34,007 nucleotides of DNA from Oscillochloris sp. ZM17-4 (GTDB lineage: Bacteria; Chloroflexota; Chloroflexia; Chloroflexales; Chloroflexaceae): contig NZ_JAIEWN010000045.1 of NCBI RefSeq assembly GCF_019599295.1, positions 14,346 through 48,352 of the forward strand. The letters run 5' to 3'. Positions 1 through 7,537 of the stretch are shown here, piece by piece. Position numbers and translations under genes: made by a program. Within the stretch, counting starts at the first letter, position 1. Each line of letters opens with the position of its first letter. The notes under the pieces are model-generated. The model did no database searches. It worked only from the letters and a program-made list of their open reading frames with translations, and had not been told where the DNA came from.

Positions 1-801
1 GATCAGCACCGCCAGCAGCGGCGGCCGATCAAGTTGCATGATCATCTGGCTTAGTACGCTGCCCTTGGTATGGGCCGTCTTTCCCTCGTCATCCTCCAGC
101 CAGAGATTCGTGTAGTCGCCGGTGTGCTGGCCATGGCAGATCAAGCAGAGGATCGTGGGCTGGGCGCGTAGGGCCTCCTGGATCGCACCCAGGGTGGCCC
201 TTCGGTTCATCGCCCCCTCCACGTCACCGATGACGGTGAGTACGATGTCGCCCAGGGCGGCACGCACGCGACCAACCTCGCCATCTACATCGATCTTCGC
301 CATCTTGTAGGTAGCTAGGTCACTCGGGTTGGCGACGACCAGCAGGGCGCGTAGGGAGGGCTTTGGCCCCAGCCTGATCGACCGAGTATCGGGGCTGTCG
401 ATGTAGCGCACTAGGCGCAGGCGCGCATCGCAGGCGAGCGGCACCTGCGTCAGCGGATCGCGTAGGGTCTCCCAGCGCAGGGCGTGGAGGTCTACTGCGG
501 TGGGAGCGAGCCGCAGCCGCAGGCGCAGGGAACGGTCAGCACCGTCGGCCAGCGCACGGGCGCGCTGCCACGCATCACGCAGCCGCTGGTCGGCGAAGAG
601 CTGTTCGGTGAGAGTGTGCCCGTAGGCGACCGGGTCGAGGGCGTGTACGAGCAGCGCGGTAGGATCGAGGGCGACAGCGACATCAGCGGCGAGCGCGGCG
701 TCGGCCTGGCTGCCGGGCTGGGCGAGGCGGGCATCGGCAACATAGCCGGCATCTGCCGGGCGGAGCGCAAGTTCAAGATCGACGGCTTCAGTATCGCGCA
801 T
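1..801 (-). CDS. CHAT-domain (caspase-like) protein, copy 1, C-terminus beyond the window
   Basis: The frame is open from ATG at 801 to the window edge (267 codons), so the C-terminus is not visible. The N-terminal half has the beta-rich lead found in CHAT proteins (DLHALRWETLRDP around residue 105). The second half matches the caspase-like fold, with the histidine motif CLICHGQ near residue 225. The cysteine should lie just past the edge. ATG 801 is preferred over the adjacent GTG 804 because AGGGA lies 6 bases upstream of it. CHAT proteins are cysteine proteases often tied to NTPase, TPR or defence modules; the substrate here is unknown. A paralog lies at 6101-6901, exactly 6100 bases away and without indels, and looks roughly 75-80% identical in protein sequence by eye. 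The gene diverges from the STAND gene at 1412. Confidence 0.8.
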   Translation of the reverse strand, partial: MRDTEAVDLELALRPADAGYVADARLAQPGSQADAALAADVAVALDPTALLVHALDPVAYGHTLTEQLFADQRLRDAWQRARALADGADRSLRLRLRLAPTAVDLHALRWETLRDPLTQVPLACDARLRLVRYIDSPDTRSIRLGPKPSLRALLVVANPSDLATYKMAKIDVDGEVGRVRAALGDIVLTVIGDVEGAMNRRATLGAIQEALRAQPTILCLICHGQHTGDYTNLWLEDDEGKTAHTKGSVLSQMIMQLDRPPLLAVLI

Positions 802-860
802 CACCTATCCCTGGCATGGGCGGGCGGCCCGGCGGAGTGTGCAGAAATCCGATCACCCCC

Positions 861-889
861 ATGATACATGCACAGGCGTAAACTGCATA
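861..889 (-). promoter_or_regulatory. Candidate promoter of CHAT copy 1
   Basis: On the minus strand TATGCA (889-884) and TATCAT (866-861) are separated by 17 bases, which fits a weak -35 and a good -10. The same arrangement, with a better -35, lies upstream of CHAT copy 2 at 6961-6989. Conservation between the paralogs supports function; no transcription data are available. Confidence 0.4.
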
Positions 890-1040
890 GCACACACGCT
901 GCCAAACGGTATTTTAGCCCCAGCCTCAGCCACAGCAATCTGATCGCCACCATGTGCGACTTCCTTCCCCATTCAGATGCCAAAGAAAGCCACGAACGGT
1001 TCAAAATCCGACACGTGAAAATCAACCACCTCCTTGGTCC

Positions 1041-1059
1041 ACTGGCGGATTCCGCCAGT
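1041..1059. repeat. Palindrome core shared with 7036-7086
   Basis: ACTGGCGGA and TCCGCCAGT form a perfect 9-bp inverted repeat around a single T. The same 9-bp arms, there around an A, form the centre of the 25-bp-arm palindrome upstream of CHAT copy 2. Here the outer arms are not preserved, so this is either an eroded copy or the minimal functional core. Confidence 0.7.
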
Positions 1060-1411
1060 CAGATTCTTCCGCGAGACGTTAGCTTTATCGCTGTATGCTG
1101 TAGTAGTAGTATTGGTACTGGTAGATCGGTAACATCGAAAGACGCAATGAAGCAACCCGGAGCTACCTCGCCTCAGCCACCACACAATCTAACCACCACA
1201 GGCAAGACATCCTCGGATGCCCATTACCCGCCTGTTTGATGCGGAGGAGGACAAGATGGTGGCTCATGGCCAGTTTTGGTGACCCAAGCCGAAAGCTGGC
1301 ATCTGATCAGAAAGCGACCCTTGGCTATTTGGCTTCTCTACGCCCTGCCTGAGCATGGCGCTCTGGGGCTTTCACCAAAAGTGGACATGAGCCTGTCATA
1401 TGGAGACAACC

Positions 1412-4105
1412 ATGCAGCCCTTCTACGACTCCTACATTCTTCGCGCACGCCTCTTCCTCCACGATGGGCTCCAGCAATTTGTGTCCCAGCGGCTGCGCGA
1501 TCACTTTGGGAATGCTTGGTGGGAGCAAGGGGTACTGCCGGTTCTCACCGACCACCACTACCAGCCTGAGCGAACGGGGGATGCCCCGGAACAGTGGTTT
1601 ACGTCGCTTGATAGCCGGGTGCTTCTCAAGATCATCAAGGAGACTCGGCATGTCTTCTCCCTCCCGCCTGACTGTCGTCGATTCGTGAATAATGTCTTTC
1701 ATAGCCTCAACCAACTGGCCCACGAGAAGCACTTTGACCGACAGGCGACGCAGGAGACTCTGGAGTGGATGCAGGACTTGCTCACCTGGATGGGCATGCC
1801 CACTCAGGCGCACAAGGTGAAGATGATCGCCAAACAGGCCATGCAGGCGAAGCACGAGGAACTGTCTCTCGATCCTGATGTGGCCGCAGCCCGGCAGCTC
1901 GATGAGGCGAAGCGACGACTCGCCACGCTCCCGCGAAACGCTGTCCCTGCCCCAGCTCCTTTGCCACCTGGCTCGCGGGTACCCTTCGCCCCAAACCCGC
2001 ACTTTGTCGGGCGCACCAGTACGCTAAGCGAACTCGGTGCCGCCCTCCAGGACGGCCAGGCGCGGGTCATCACTGCTCCAGCCAGCTACGGCAAGACCCA
2101 ACTAGCGGCGGAGGTCGCCCACCGCTACGGCCCCTACTTTGCAGGGGGCGTCCACTGGGTCGCTTGTGCCGACCCAGATGCCATCCCCATGTCTATCGCC
2201 GAGTGCGGCGCGGTCATGCATGGGCTCCCCGAGTTCTACGGGAAACTGCCGCTCGATGAGCGCGTGCGCCTGGTGGTGGCGGCCTGGGAGGAGCCGACGC
2301 CACGGCTGATCATCTTCGACAATTGTGAAGACCCGGAGCTTGTGGCCCGCTGGCGTCCGAGAAGCACGGCGGCGCGCGTACTCGTCACATCCCGGCAGCG
2401 ACAGTGGCCATCAGCATTGGGGGTGGGGGTATGCCCGCTCGCCCTCTTGGATCATGATGCCAGCATCGCCTTGCTGCGCCGCCACCGTCCTGATCTCGCC
2501 GCCGATGATGGTGATCTCAACGCCCTGGCCGATCTTCTGGATGGTTTTCCCCTTGCTCTCCACCTCGCTGGCTCGTACCTTGAGCGACAGCAAGGAGGAG
2601 AGTCCGTCGCAACCTATCTCAGCAGCCTGCGTGCCACTGATGTACTGTGGCACCAATCACTGGTGACTGCCTCGCCCTATTCACCGACCGCCTACAACCG
2701 CCCAATCGCCAGCACGCTCGCAGTTGCTTTCCAGCAACTCGATCCCGCGCACCCGATTGACGCCGTCGCCCGCTTGCTATTTGCCCGTGCGGCGCACTTT
2801 GCCCCAGGCGCGCCCATCAATGTCGAAGTTCTCTACTCCACAATCGAGCGCGTATTCAATACGCGGCTTTTGGTACAGAGGCCTCTGTTCGCACGCTACG
2901 AACAGGCGATCAATCGCTTAGTTGACCTTGGGCTCGTGGGCTGGGTCACGGGAGATCGCCCCGTTATCACCATTATCAGCCGCAATGGGGGGATATTCGA
3001 GGTCGAGTTGGACGAGAACGAGACATCGCTAACAGATCGCGACTACGGGGCCATCCGGGTTCATCGGCTTGTTGCCGCATTCGCCCGCGAGCGGGCTGAC
3101 GACCTCATGGCCCATGCGGCAGTCATCGATTCGTTACGTGCCATAGGTGATATGAGTGACGAGATCGGGGCACCTGAGATTTTCGCTTCGATGGACGTGC
3201 ATCTGCGTCACGTGACGATGACGGCGCTCCAGTCAGGCTATGAGCACGCCGCACGACTGGCAGAGTTGACCGGATGCTTCCTCCTGAGCATCGGCGATGC
3301 CTCAGCGGCACTTCCCTACCTAGAGCAAGCGGTGGAGGTCTATCGAGAACGGTCGGACGATCCAGAGACATGGGCCAGATGTCTCGCATGCATCGCCGAC
3401 GCTTATACCCTGTTGGGCGACTTGGATCACGCCTGGGAGGTTGCCCAGGAGGCCCACGCGAACCGAATTAAGGCGATGAAGCCAGTAGGCGAAAGCCTGC
3501 GCCAACTCGGTGTGCTCCTCCATCGACGGGGAGATCTTGATGCCGCCACGACAATGCTCCATCATGCGCTGATTGAGGCGCAGCACGATGACTTCAGCGA
3601 GGCGCCACACGATGACTTCAGCGAGGCGCTGGTCTACACCCCACTCGGCAGCGTTATGCTGACGAAGCAGAAGTGGAACCATGCGGCGTGGTACTACCGT
3701 AAAGCGATTGAGTTAAGCGCCGACATCATTTTCTGCGGCTGGTTCCCGGCTGAACAGGCGATAATGCACCACGGACTTGGTGTGGCCCTCCGCGAACTGG
3801 GCCAGTATGAGGACGCCCGCAAAGAGCTTGAACATGCGCTCCAGATTCGGATCGATGCGGGTCTAGAGTATCACCCTGACATGATCGCAACGCTCCACGA
3901 CCTTGCCCGCCTGGGACTTGCCGCATCGTGGTGGGAAGAAACCGAGGCTTGGCTCGCACAGGCGAACGACCACATCCACAGGGCTGGATCTGCGGGCCAC
4001 ACCGCTGATCACCTTGAACTGGAGGCAAAACGTAAGAAGGCCCTGCCTCGCCGGTCGCAGCAACAGACCAGGGATCGCAAGTCGCACAAGCGGAACAAAC
4101 GATGA
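1412..4105 (+). CDS. STAND-type NTPase with HEPN-like N-terminus and TPR-like C-terminus
   Basis: This 897-residue protein starts at ATG 1412, chosen because GGAGA lies 5 bases upstream; an in-frame ATG at 1400 lacks this. Residues 1-135 resemble a Swt1-type HEPN domain, with LNQLAH at 98-104, but leucine sits where the RxxxxH arginine is expected. An NB-ARC/AAA NTPase follows: Walker A APASYGKT (222-229, irregular), Walker B LIIFDN (299-304), an arginine-containing VTSRQRQW sensor-like strand, and GFPLA (379-383). From about residue 610 the protein is helical TPR-like repeats, probably a sensor. STAND proteins oligomerise on ligand binding, and many serve in signalling or antiphage defence; that role is inference here. 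It diverges from CHAT copy 1, which may be its partner. Confidence 0.85.
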   Translation: MQPFYDSYILRARLFLHDGLQQFVSQRLRDHFGNAWWEQGVLPVLTDHHYQPERTGDAPEQWFTSLDSRVLLKIIKETRHVFSLPPDCRRFVNNVFHSLNQLAHEKHFDRQATQETLEWMQDLLTWMGMPTQAHKVKMIAKQAMQAKHEELSLDPDVAAARQLDEAKRRLATLPRNAVPAPAPLPPGSRVPFAPNPHFVGRTSTLSELGAALQDGQARVITAPASYGKTQLAAEVAHRYGPYFAGGVHWVACADPDAIPMSIAECGAVMHGLPEFYGKLPLDERVRLVVAAWEEPTPRLIIFDNCEDPELVARWRPRSTAARVLVTSRQRQWPSALGVGVCPLALLDHDASIALLRRHRPDLAADDGDLNALADLLDGFPLALHLAGSYLERQQGGESVATYLSSLRATDVLWHQSLVTASPYSPTAYNRPIASTLAVAFQQLDPAHPIDAVARLLFARAAHFAPGAPINVEVLYSTIERVFNTRLLVQRPLFARYEQAINRLVDLGLVGWVTGDRPVITIISRNGGIFEVELDENETSLTDRDYGAIRVHRLVAAFARERADDLMAHAAVIDSLRAIGDMSDEIGAPEIFASMDVHLRHVTMTALQSGYEHAARLAELTGCFLLSIGDASAALPYLEQAVEVYRERSDDPETWARCLACIADAYTLLGDLDHAWEVAQEAHANRIKAMKPVGESLRQLGVLLHRRGDLDAATTMLHHALIEAQHDDFSEAPHDDFSEALVYTPLGSVMLTKQKWNHAAWYYRKAIELSADIIFCGWFPAEQAIMHHGLGVALRELGQYEDARKELEHALQIRIDAGLEYHPDMIATLHDLARLGLAASWWEETEAWLAQANDHIHRAGSAGHTADHLELEAKRKKALPRRSQQQTRDRKSHKRNKR
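3584..3628 (+). repeat. 24-bp in-frame tandem duplication in the STAND gene
   Basis: The unit beginning CACGATGACTTCAGCGAGGC occurs at 3584 and again at 3608, a period of 24 bases. It adds an in-frame second copy of HDDFSEA inside the TPR-like region. The two copies are almost identical, so the duplication looks recent or variable. Confidence 0.9.
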
Positions 4106-4176
4106 GCGACGATAGGGGCGTATGGTGTCGCCACCATCGCACAGTGTGACGCTGCGGCACCGCAGTTCCGCCGTCT

Positions 4177-4338
4177 CTCGCCGGTGGTGCCGCCAAGGAT
4201 GCTCACCACCACGATCCGCATGCCGTCCTTGGCAAGCATCTGGCGGTCGCGCACCACCACATTGCCCACATCCCGACGGTCGTCCCCGCCCACATAGATG
4301 GAGCCGACAGGGGGCTCGCCGGTGATCGTGCCGAAGCC
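4177..4338 (-). pseudogene. Ribonuclease J C-terminal-region remnant
   Basis: On the minus strand the stretch from 4338 reads GFGTITGEPPVGSIYVGG, then DVGNVVVRDRQMLAKDGM and IVVVSILGGTTGE. This resembles the conserved segment of RNase J just after the nuclease core (typically GxxxVDGxGxGDVGNVVLRDRxxLAEDG). There is no start, an in-frame stop lies 13 codons upstream of the match, and the C-terminal continuation is not recognisable. It lies immediately downstream of, and convergent to, the STAND gene. I infer that a ribonuclease J gene was broken by the rearrangements that built this island. About 100 bases upstream on the same strand encode an unassigned hydrophobic stretch in another frame. 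Confidence 0.55.
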
Positions 4339-4474
4339 AGGGGCGAAACGCCATGATCGTGCGACCCGCAGCGATCAATACCTTATTCTCGGTATAGAAG
4401 ATCACGAGTCCAACCCAGGAGCCCTGGCCCACGTCTGGGGGGCGAGCGCCCGCACCAGGGGAGGAAAAACAGCA

Positions 4475-4513
4475 CAACTAAATGAGTTTAGTTGGGTCGA
4501 ACCGTGCTATACT
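4475..4513 (+). promoter_or_regulatory. Palindromic operator and -10 element upstream of the F420-type oxidoreductase
   Basis: CAACTAAA (4475-4482) and TTTAGTTG (4487-4494) form a perfect 8-bp inverted repeat around TGAG. It is followed 13 bases later by a -10-like TATACT (4508-4513). The palindrome would cover the -35 position, as expected for a repressor of the TetR or MarR type. No regulator gene is adjacent. The interpretation is inference; the inverted repeat is directly visible. Confidence 0.5.
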
Positions 4514-4549
4514 CCCCCCAGAATCCCGCGACCAGCCGAGGCTCCCCCT

Positions 4550-5026
4550 ATGGAAGAGTCCCTGACCATGATCGACGCGCCGATGCGTGCGCCCATGCCC
4601 GCCTGGGTCTACCCCATCCTCAACCCAACCCTGAAGTTCCTCCTACGCTCGCCGCTCCATGGCATCCTGAGCGGCGGTGCCATGATCCTGATCTTTGCGG
4701 GCCGCAAGAGCGGCAAGCGCTACGCGGTCGTGGTGGTCTACCAGGATCTCGCTGGCACGCTCTACACCTTCTCGGCCACCAGCTGGAGCGCGAACTTCAT
4801 CGGCGGGGCACCCGTCGCCCTGCGCCTGCGCGGGAGGCTCGTGCGCGCGACGGCGCGGGTGGTGGACGACCCGGCCCGGATCGGACGGGTGATCCGGCAC
4901 ATGGCGCGCGGGCGGGGCGAGCAGATCGCCACGAACATGGGCCTGATCGGCCACGGCCCCGACGGGGTCGCCCGCCTTCAGATGCCGAAGGGCAGCCGGC
5001 TAGTGGAGTTCACCCTGGAGCGCTGA
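4550..5026 (+). CDS. Deazaflavin (F420)-dependent nitroreductase-family protein
   Basis: The 158-residue product starts at ATG 4550, with an alternative ATG at 4568. Upstream in-frame sequence to 4298 overlaps the RNase J remnant and is unlikely to be coding. The motif GRKSGKRYAVVVVYQ followed by a YTFSATSW segment is typical of the Ddn-type split-barrel family, which binds coenzyme F420 and reduces quinones, nitro compounds or other acceptors. An amphipathic N-terminal helix (WVYPILNPTLKFLLRS) could attach it to the membrane. Length matches the family. A strong palindrome overlaps its probable promoter, suggesting inducible expression. The integrase gene begins 28 bases downstream on the same strand and may be cotranscribed. 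Confidence 0.75.
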   Translation: MEESLTMIDAPMRAPMPAWVYPILNPTLKFLLRSPLHGILSGGAMILIFAGRKSGKRYAVVVVYQDLAGTLYTFSATSWSANFIGGAPVALRLRGRLVRATARVVDDPARIGRVIRHMARGRGEQIATNMGLIGHGPDGVARLQMPKGSRLVEFTLER

Positions 5027-5054
5027 GCGCGCCACGCTGGAGCGGGAGCCGCCC

Positions 5055-6083
5055 ATGTCCAATGCCCTCGCCCGAACCCATCCAATGGAAGACGCTGATC
5101 TCGCTCCGGTCGAACGTGACCCGCTCGCCCTGGCCATCGCCGCCTGGCTCGATAGTAAGCACGGCAAGAGCGGCAGCGCCCGCACCCGCGAGGCGTACGC
5201 CACCACGCTGGCCGACTTCCGGGCGGCTCTGGGCAAGGTGGATCTGGACCTCGACGCCGAGGGCGCGGCGGTGGCCCTGGTCGCGCAGGCGTGGGCGAAG
5301 TCGAGTCGGCGGGATCGCACGGTCAAGCCGAGCACCGTCGCCCTGCGGCTTGCGATTGTGTCGAGCTTCTACGCCTTCGCCCTGCGCCGGAAGCTGTTGC
5401 GCCTGCCCGAAAACCCGATGGATCTGGTGGAGCGCCCGAAGGTTGAGAGCTACGCCGCAGCGCAGGCCCTCGACACCGCAGCCGTGCGCGCAACCCTCAC
5501 CACGCTGAAGGCTGAGGCCGCCGGCGACGGCATGGCGGGCGACCTGGCCGCCCGCGACCTGGCCCTGCTGCGCGTGGCGCTGACGACGGGCCGGCGAGTC
5601 GCCGAGCTGGCCGGGCTGCGCGGGCGCGACCTGGCGATCACCGGCGAGCGGGTGACGATCACCGTGCAGCGGGCCAAAGGCGGCAAGGTGATGCGCGACC
5701 GCCTGGCCGCCGACGTGGCCGCCGACCTGCTGCGCTGGCTGCGCCGCCACCACGGGGCCGAGCTGGGAGACTTGGCGACCGACGCCGCAATCTGGCCGGT
5801 GCTCAAGGGCGGCGGGGTCGCGGGCCGGGGCCGCATCGGCGCGGCCCTCACCGCCCAAGGCATCGCCGAGGTGGTCGCCCGCCGGCTGAATACCCACCCC
5901 CACGCGCTGCGCCACTCGTTCGCGCAGGCGATGGAGCGGGCGGGGGCCACGGTGAGCACGATCCAGGCCCGCCTCGGCCACAGTAACCTTGCCACCACCG
6001 GGCGCTACCTCACCCAGCTGAGCCGGGCCGAGAATGTCCACGCCGATGCGCTGGCGCGGGTCTTTGGGACGGGGGAGGAGTAG
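5055..6083 (+). CDS. Tyrosine recombinase/integrase (XerC/D-like)
   Basis: This 342-residue protein has a SAM-like N-terminal DNA-binding domain (about 22-125) and a full catalytic domain. Catalytic residues seen are Arg181 in TGRRVAEL, Lys211 in AKGGK, His283/Arg286 in HALRH, His309 in LGH and Tyr318 in TTGRYL. It catalyses site-specific strand exchange. GGGAG lies 6 bases before ATG 5055. It follows the F420-type gene closely. Its stop is only about 17 bases from the point where CHAT copy 2 loses homology to copy 1, so the integrase module replaced the CHAT 3' end. No attachment-site pair was identified. It could be a housekeeping-type Xer or a mobile-element integrase; the context favours the latter. 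Confidence 0.88.
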   Translation: MSNALARTHPMEDADLAPVERDPLALAIAAWLDSKHGKSGSARTREAYATTLADFRAALGKVDLDLDAEGAAVALVAQAWAKSSRRDRTVKPSTVALRLAIVSSFYAFALRRKLLRLPENPMDLVERPKVESYAAAQALDTAAVRATLTTLKAEAAGDGMAGDLAARDLALLRVALTTGRRVAELAGLRGRDLAITGERVTITVQRAKGGKVMRDRLAADVAADLLRWLRRHHGAELGDLATDAAIWPVLKGGGVAGRGRIGAALTAQGIAEVVARRLNTHPHALRHSFAQAMERAGATVSTIQARLGHSNLATTGRYLTQLSRAENVHADALARVFGTGEE

Positions 6084-6901
6084 CCGTGAGCGACACAGGC
6101 GATCAGCACCGCCAACAGCGGCGGTCGGTCGAGCTGCGCGATCATCTGGCTCAGCGCGCTGCCCTTGACGTGGGCGGTCTTGCCCGCATCATCCTCCAGC
6201 CAGAGGTTCGTATCGTCGCCGGTGTGCTGGCCGTGGCAGATCAGGCAGAGGATCGTCGGTTGTGAACGGAGGGCATCCTGGATCGCGCCCAGGGTAGCCC
6301 TTCGGTGCAGCGCCCCCTCCACGTTGCCGACGACCATGAGCGCGATGTCGCCCAGGGCCGCACGCACGCGGCCCACCTCGCCATCCACGTCGATCTCGGC
6401 CATCCTGTACGTACTCAGATCGCTCGGGCTAGCGACGACCAGCAGGGCGCGCAGGGCGGGCTTCGTCCCCAGCGTGATCGGTCGCGTATCCGGGCTATCG
6501 GGGTAGCGCACGAGGCGGAGGCGGGCGTCGGTTGCCAGCGGCACCTGCGTCAGCGGATCGCGCAGGGTCTCCCAGCGCAGGGCGTGGAGATCGCCAACGG
6601 TTGCGGCGAGGCGAAGACGCACACATAGGGGGAGGTTCGCGCCATCGGCGACCCGCCGTGCATCGCGCCAGGCGTCACGTAGCCGCTGGTCAGCAAAGAG
6701 TTGCTCGGTGAGCCTACTCCCATACGTATCGGGGTCGAGGGCCAGCGCCAGGAGCGCGGTTGGGTCAAGGGCAACCGGAACATCTGTCGCAGGCACGCTG
6801 GGCGCTTGGTTCCCTGGTTGCTCAATGCGGGCATCGGCGACGTAGTGATCGCCTGACAGGCGGATGGTGAGTTCGAGATCGATGGCTTCGGTATCGCGCA
6901 T
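6005..6901 (-). pseudogene. CHAT-domain protein, copy 2, truncated at the integrase junction
   Basis: From ATG 6901 (AGGGA 6 bases upstream) the protein follows copy 1 without indels through residue 267, including the histidine motif CLICHGQ. It then reads LIACVAHG, which may retain the catalytic cysteine. Below about position 6084 the reading frame runs antisense through the last codons of the integrase gene and stops at 6005. The last roughly 27 residues are therefore not CHAT sequence, and everything after the active-site cysteine is missing. The first 270 residues are well conserved, so the truncation is recent or the fragment is still used. It diverges from the membrane-protein/dual-protease pair. 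Confidence 0.75.
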
Positions 6902-6960
6902 CACCGATCCCTGGCATGGGCGAGCCGCCCGGCGGAGTGTGCAGAAATCTGATCACTTGC

Positions 6961-6989
6961 ATGATACATGCACAGGCATAAACTGTATA
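6961..6989 (-). promoter_or_regulatory. Candidate promoter of CHAT copy 2
   Basis: On the minus strand TATACA (6989-6984) and TATCAT (6966-6961) are separated by exactly 17 bases. They match the -35 consensus at 4 of 6 and the -10 at 5 of 6 positions. The element is conserved in position upstream of CHAT copy 1. Confidence 0.45.
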
Positions 6990-7035
6990 GCACACACGCT
7001 GTCAAATCGGATTGCAGCCCCAGCAATCTGATCGC

Positions 7036-7086
7036 GCCCACTTCTTCGCCCACTGGCGGAATCCGCCAGTGGGCGAAGAAGTGGGC
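7036..7086. repeat. Long perfect palindrome upstream of CHAT copy 2
   Basis: Arms 7036-7060 and 7062-7086 are perfect 25-bp inverted repeats around a single A at 7061. The inner 9 bp are also found at 1041-1059. No T-run follows on either side, so a simple terminator is unlikely. It lies in the divergent region between CHAT copy 2 and the membrane-protein gene. It could be a REP-like element, a protein-binding site or a structured RNA leader. Confidence 0.85.
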
Positions 7087-7537
7087 ACAATCACCTATCA
7101 TGCAAAGCCGTGCCCACCAAGGATATGCCATCGACGCGAGGGTTTAGGTGAGCTAATGGCGCTACGGAGTACCCTATTTTCAGGTCGGAGAATCGAGTAA
7201 TTCGAGCGCCGCAAGTGCATACGTCGAGGCGACAAGGCCATACCCGCGCTGTGGGGCGAGCATGGCGTATACGATGGATAACAAATGAACGCGAGGAGCT
7301 GACGATGTTATGGCGCTAGCTCAAGCAACTGAGCTTGAATGGTTCTACTGCACTGAAAGCTTATTGCTCTCGTTGTTTTAAGCCAGCAGAGCGCGTGTCC
7401 TCGCTTGTTGGTGATTCCTTGTGGGTAATTGTAGTGGTCAGGTAGCTAGACAAACACTTTACACTTCGGTATTATTCTTGTTGAGGCCATGCACTATTAC
7501 TCTTGCATTGTTCGCTCACTGCATGAGAGAGGAATCC
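7087..7537. other. Non-coding stretch before the membrane-protein gene
   Basis: These 451 bases contain no credible gene. Composition is less GC-rich than the neighbours, especially from 7320 on. No promoter could be assigned with confidence. The ribosome-binding site GAGAGGA at 7526-7532 serves the GTG start at 7538. Confidence 0.55.

Larger units (their letters stand above)
802..1411. other. Divergent intergenic region between CHAT copy 1 and the STAND gene
   Basis: These 610 bases hold no convincing gene. The first roughly 110 bases are clearly homologous to 6902-7015 upstream of CHAT copy 2. A short palindrome at 1041-1059 repeats the core of the larger palindrome at 7036-7086. The part from about 1090 to 1400 shows no recognised element apart from the STAND ribosome-binding site GGAGA at 1402-1406. 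Base composition is lower in GC than the flanking genes. Confidence 0.6.

Noticed and set aside
484-864. 126-codon plus-strand frame near the left edge
   Set aside because: It is antisense to CHAT copy 1, whose paralog at 6101-6901 preserves the minus-strand protein rather than this frame.
4298-4549. N-terminal extension of the F420-type oxidoreductase
   Set aside because: The in-frame extension crosses the RNase J remnant and the promoter palindrome and does not resemble the family. ATG 4550 gives the usual length.
5010-6041. 343-codon minus-strand frame over the integrase
   Set aside because: It is antisense to a gene with all tyrosine-recombinase catalytic residues and has no recognisable domain.
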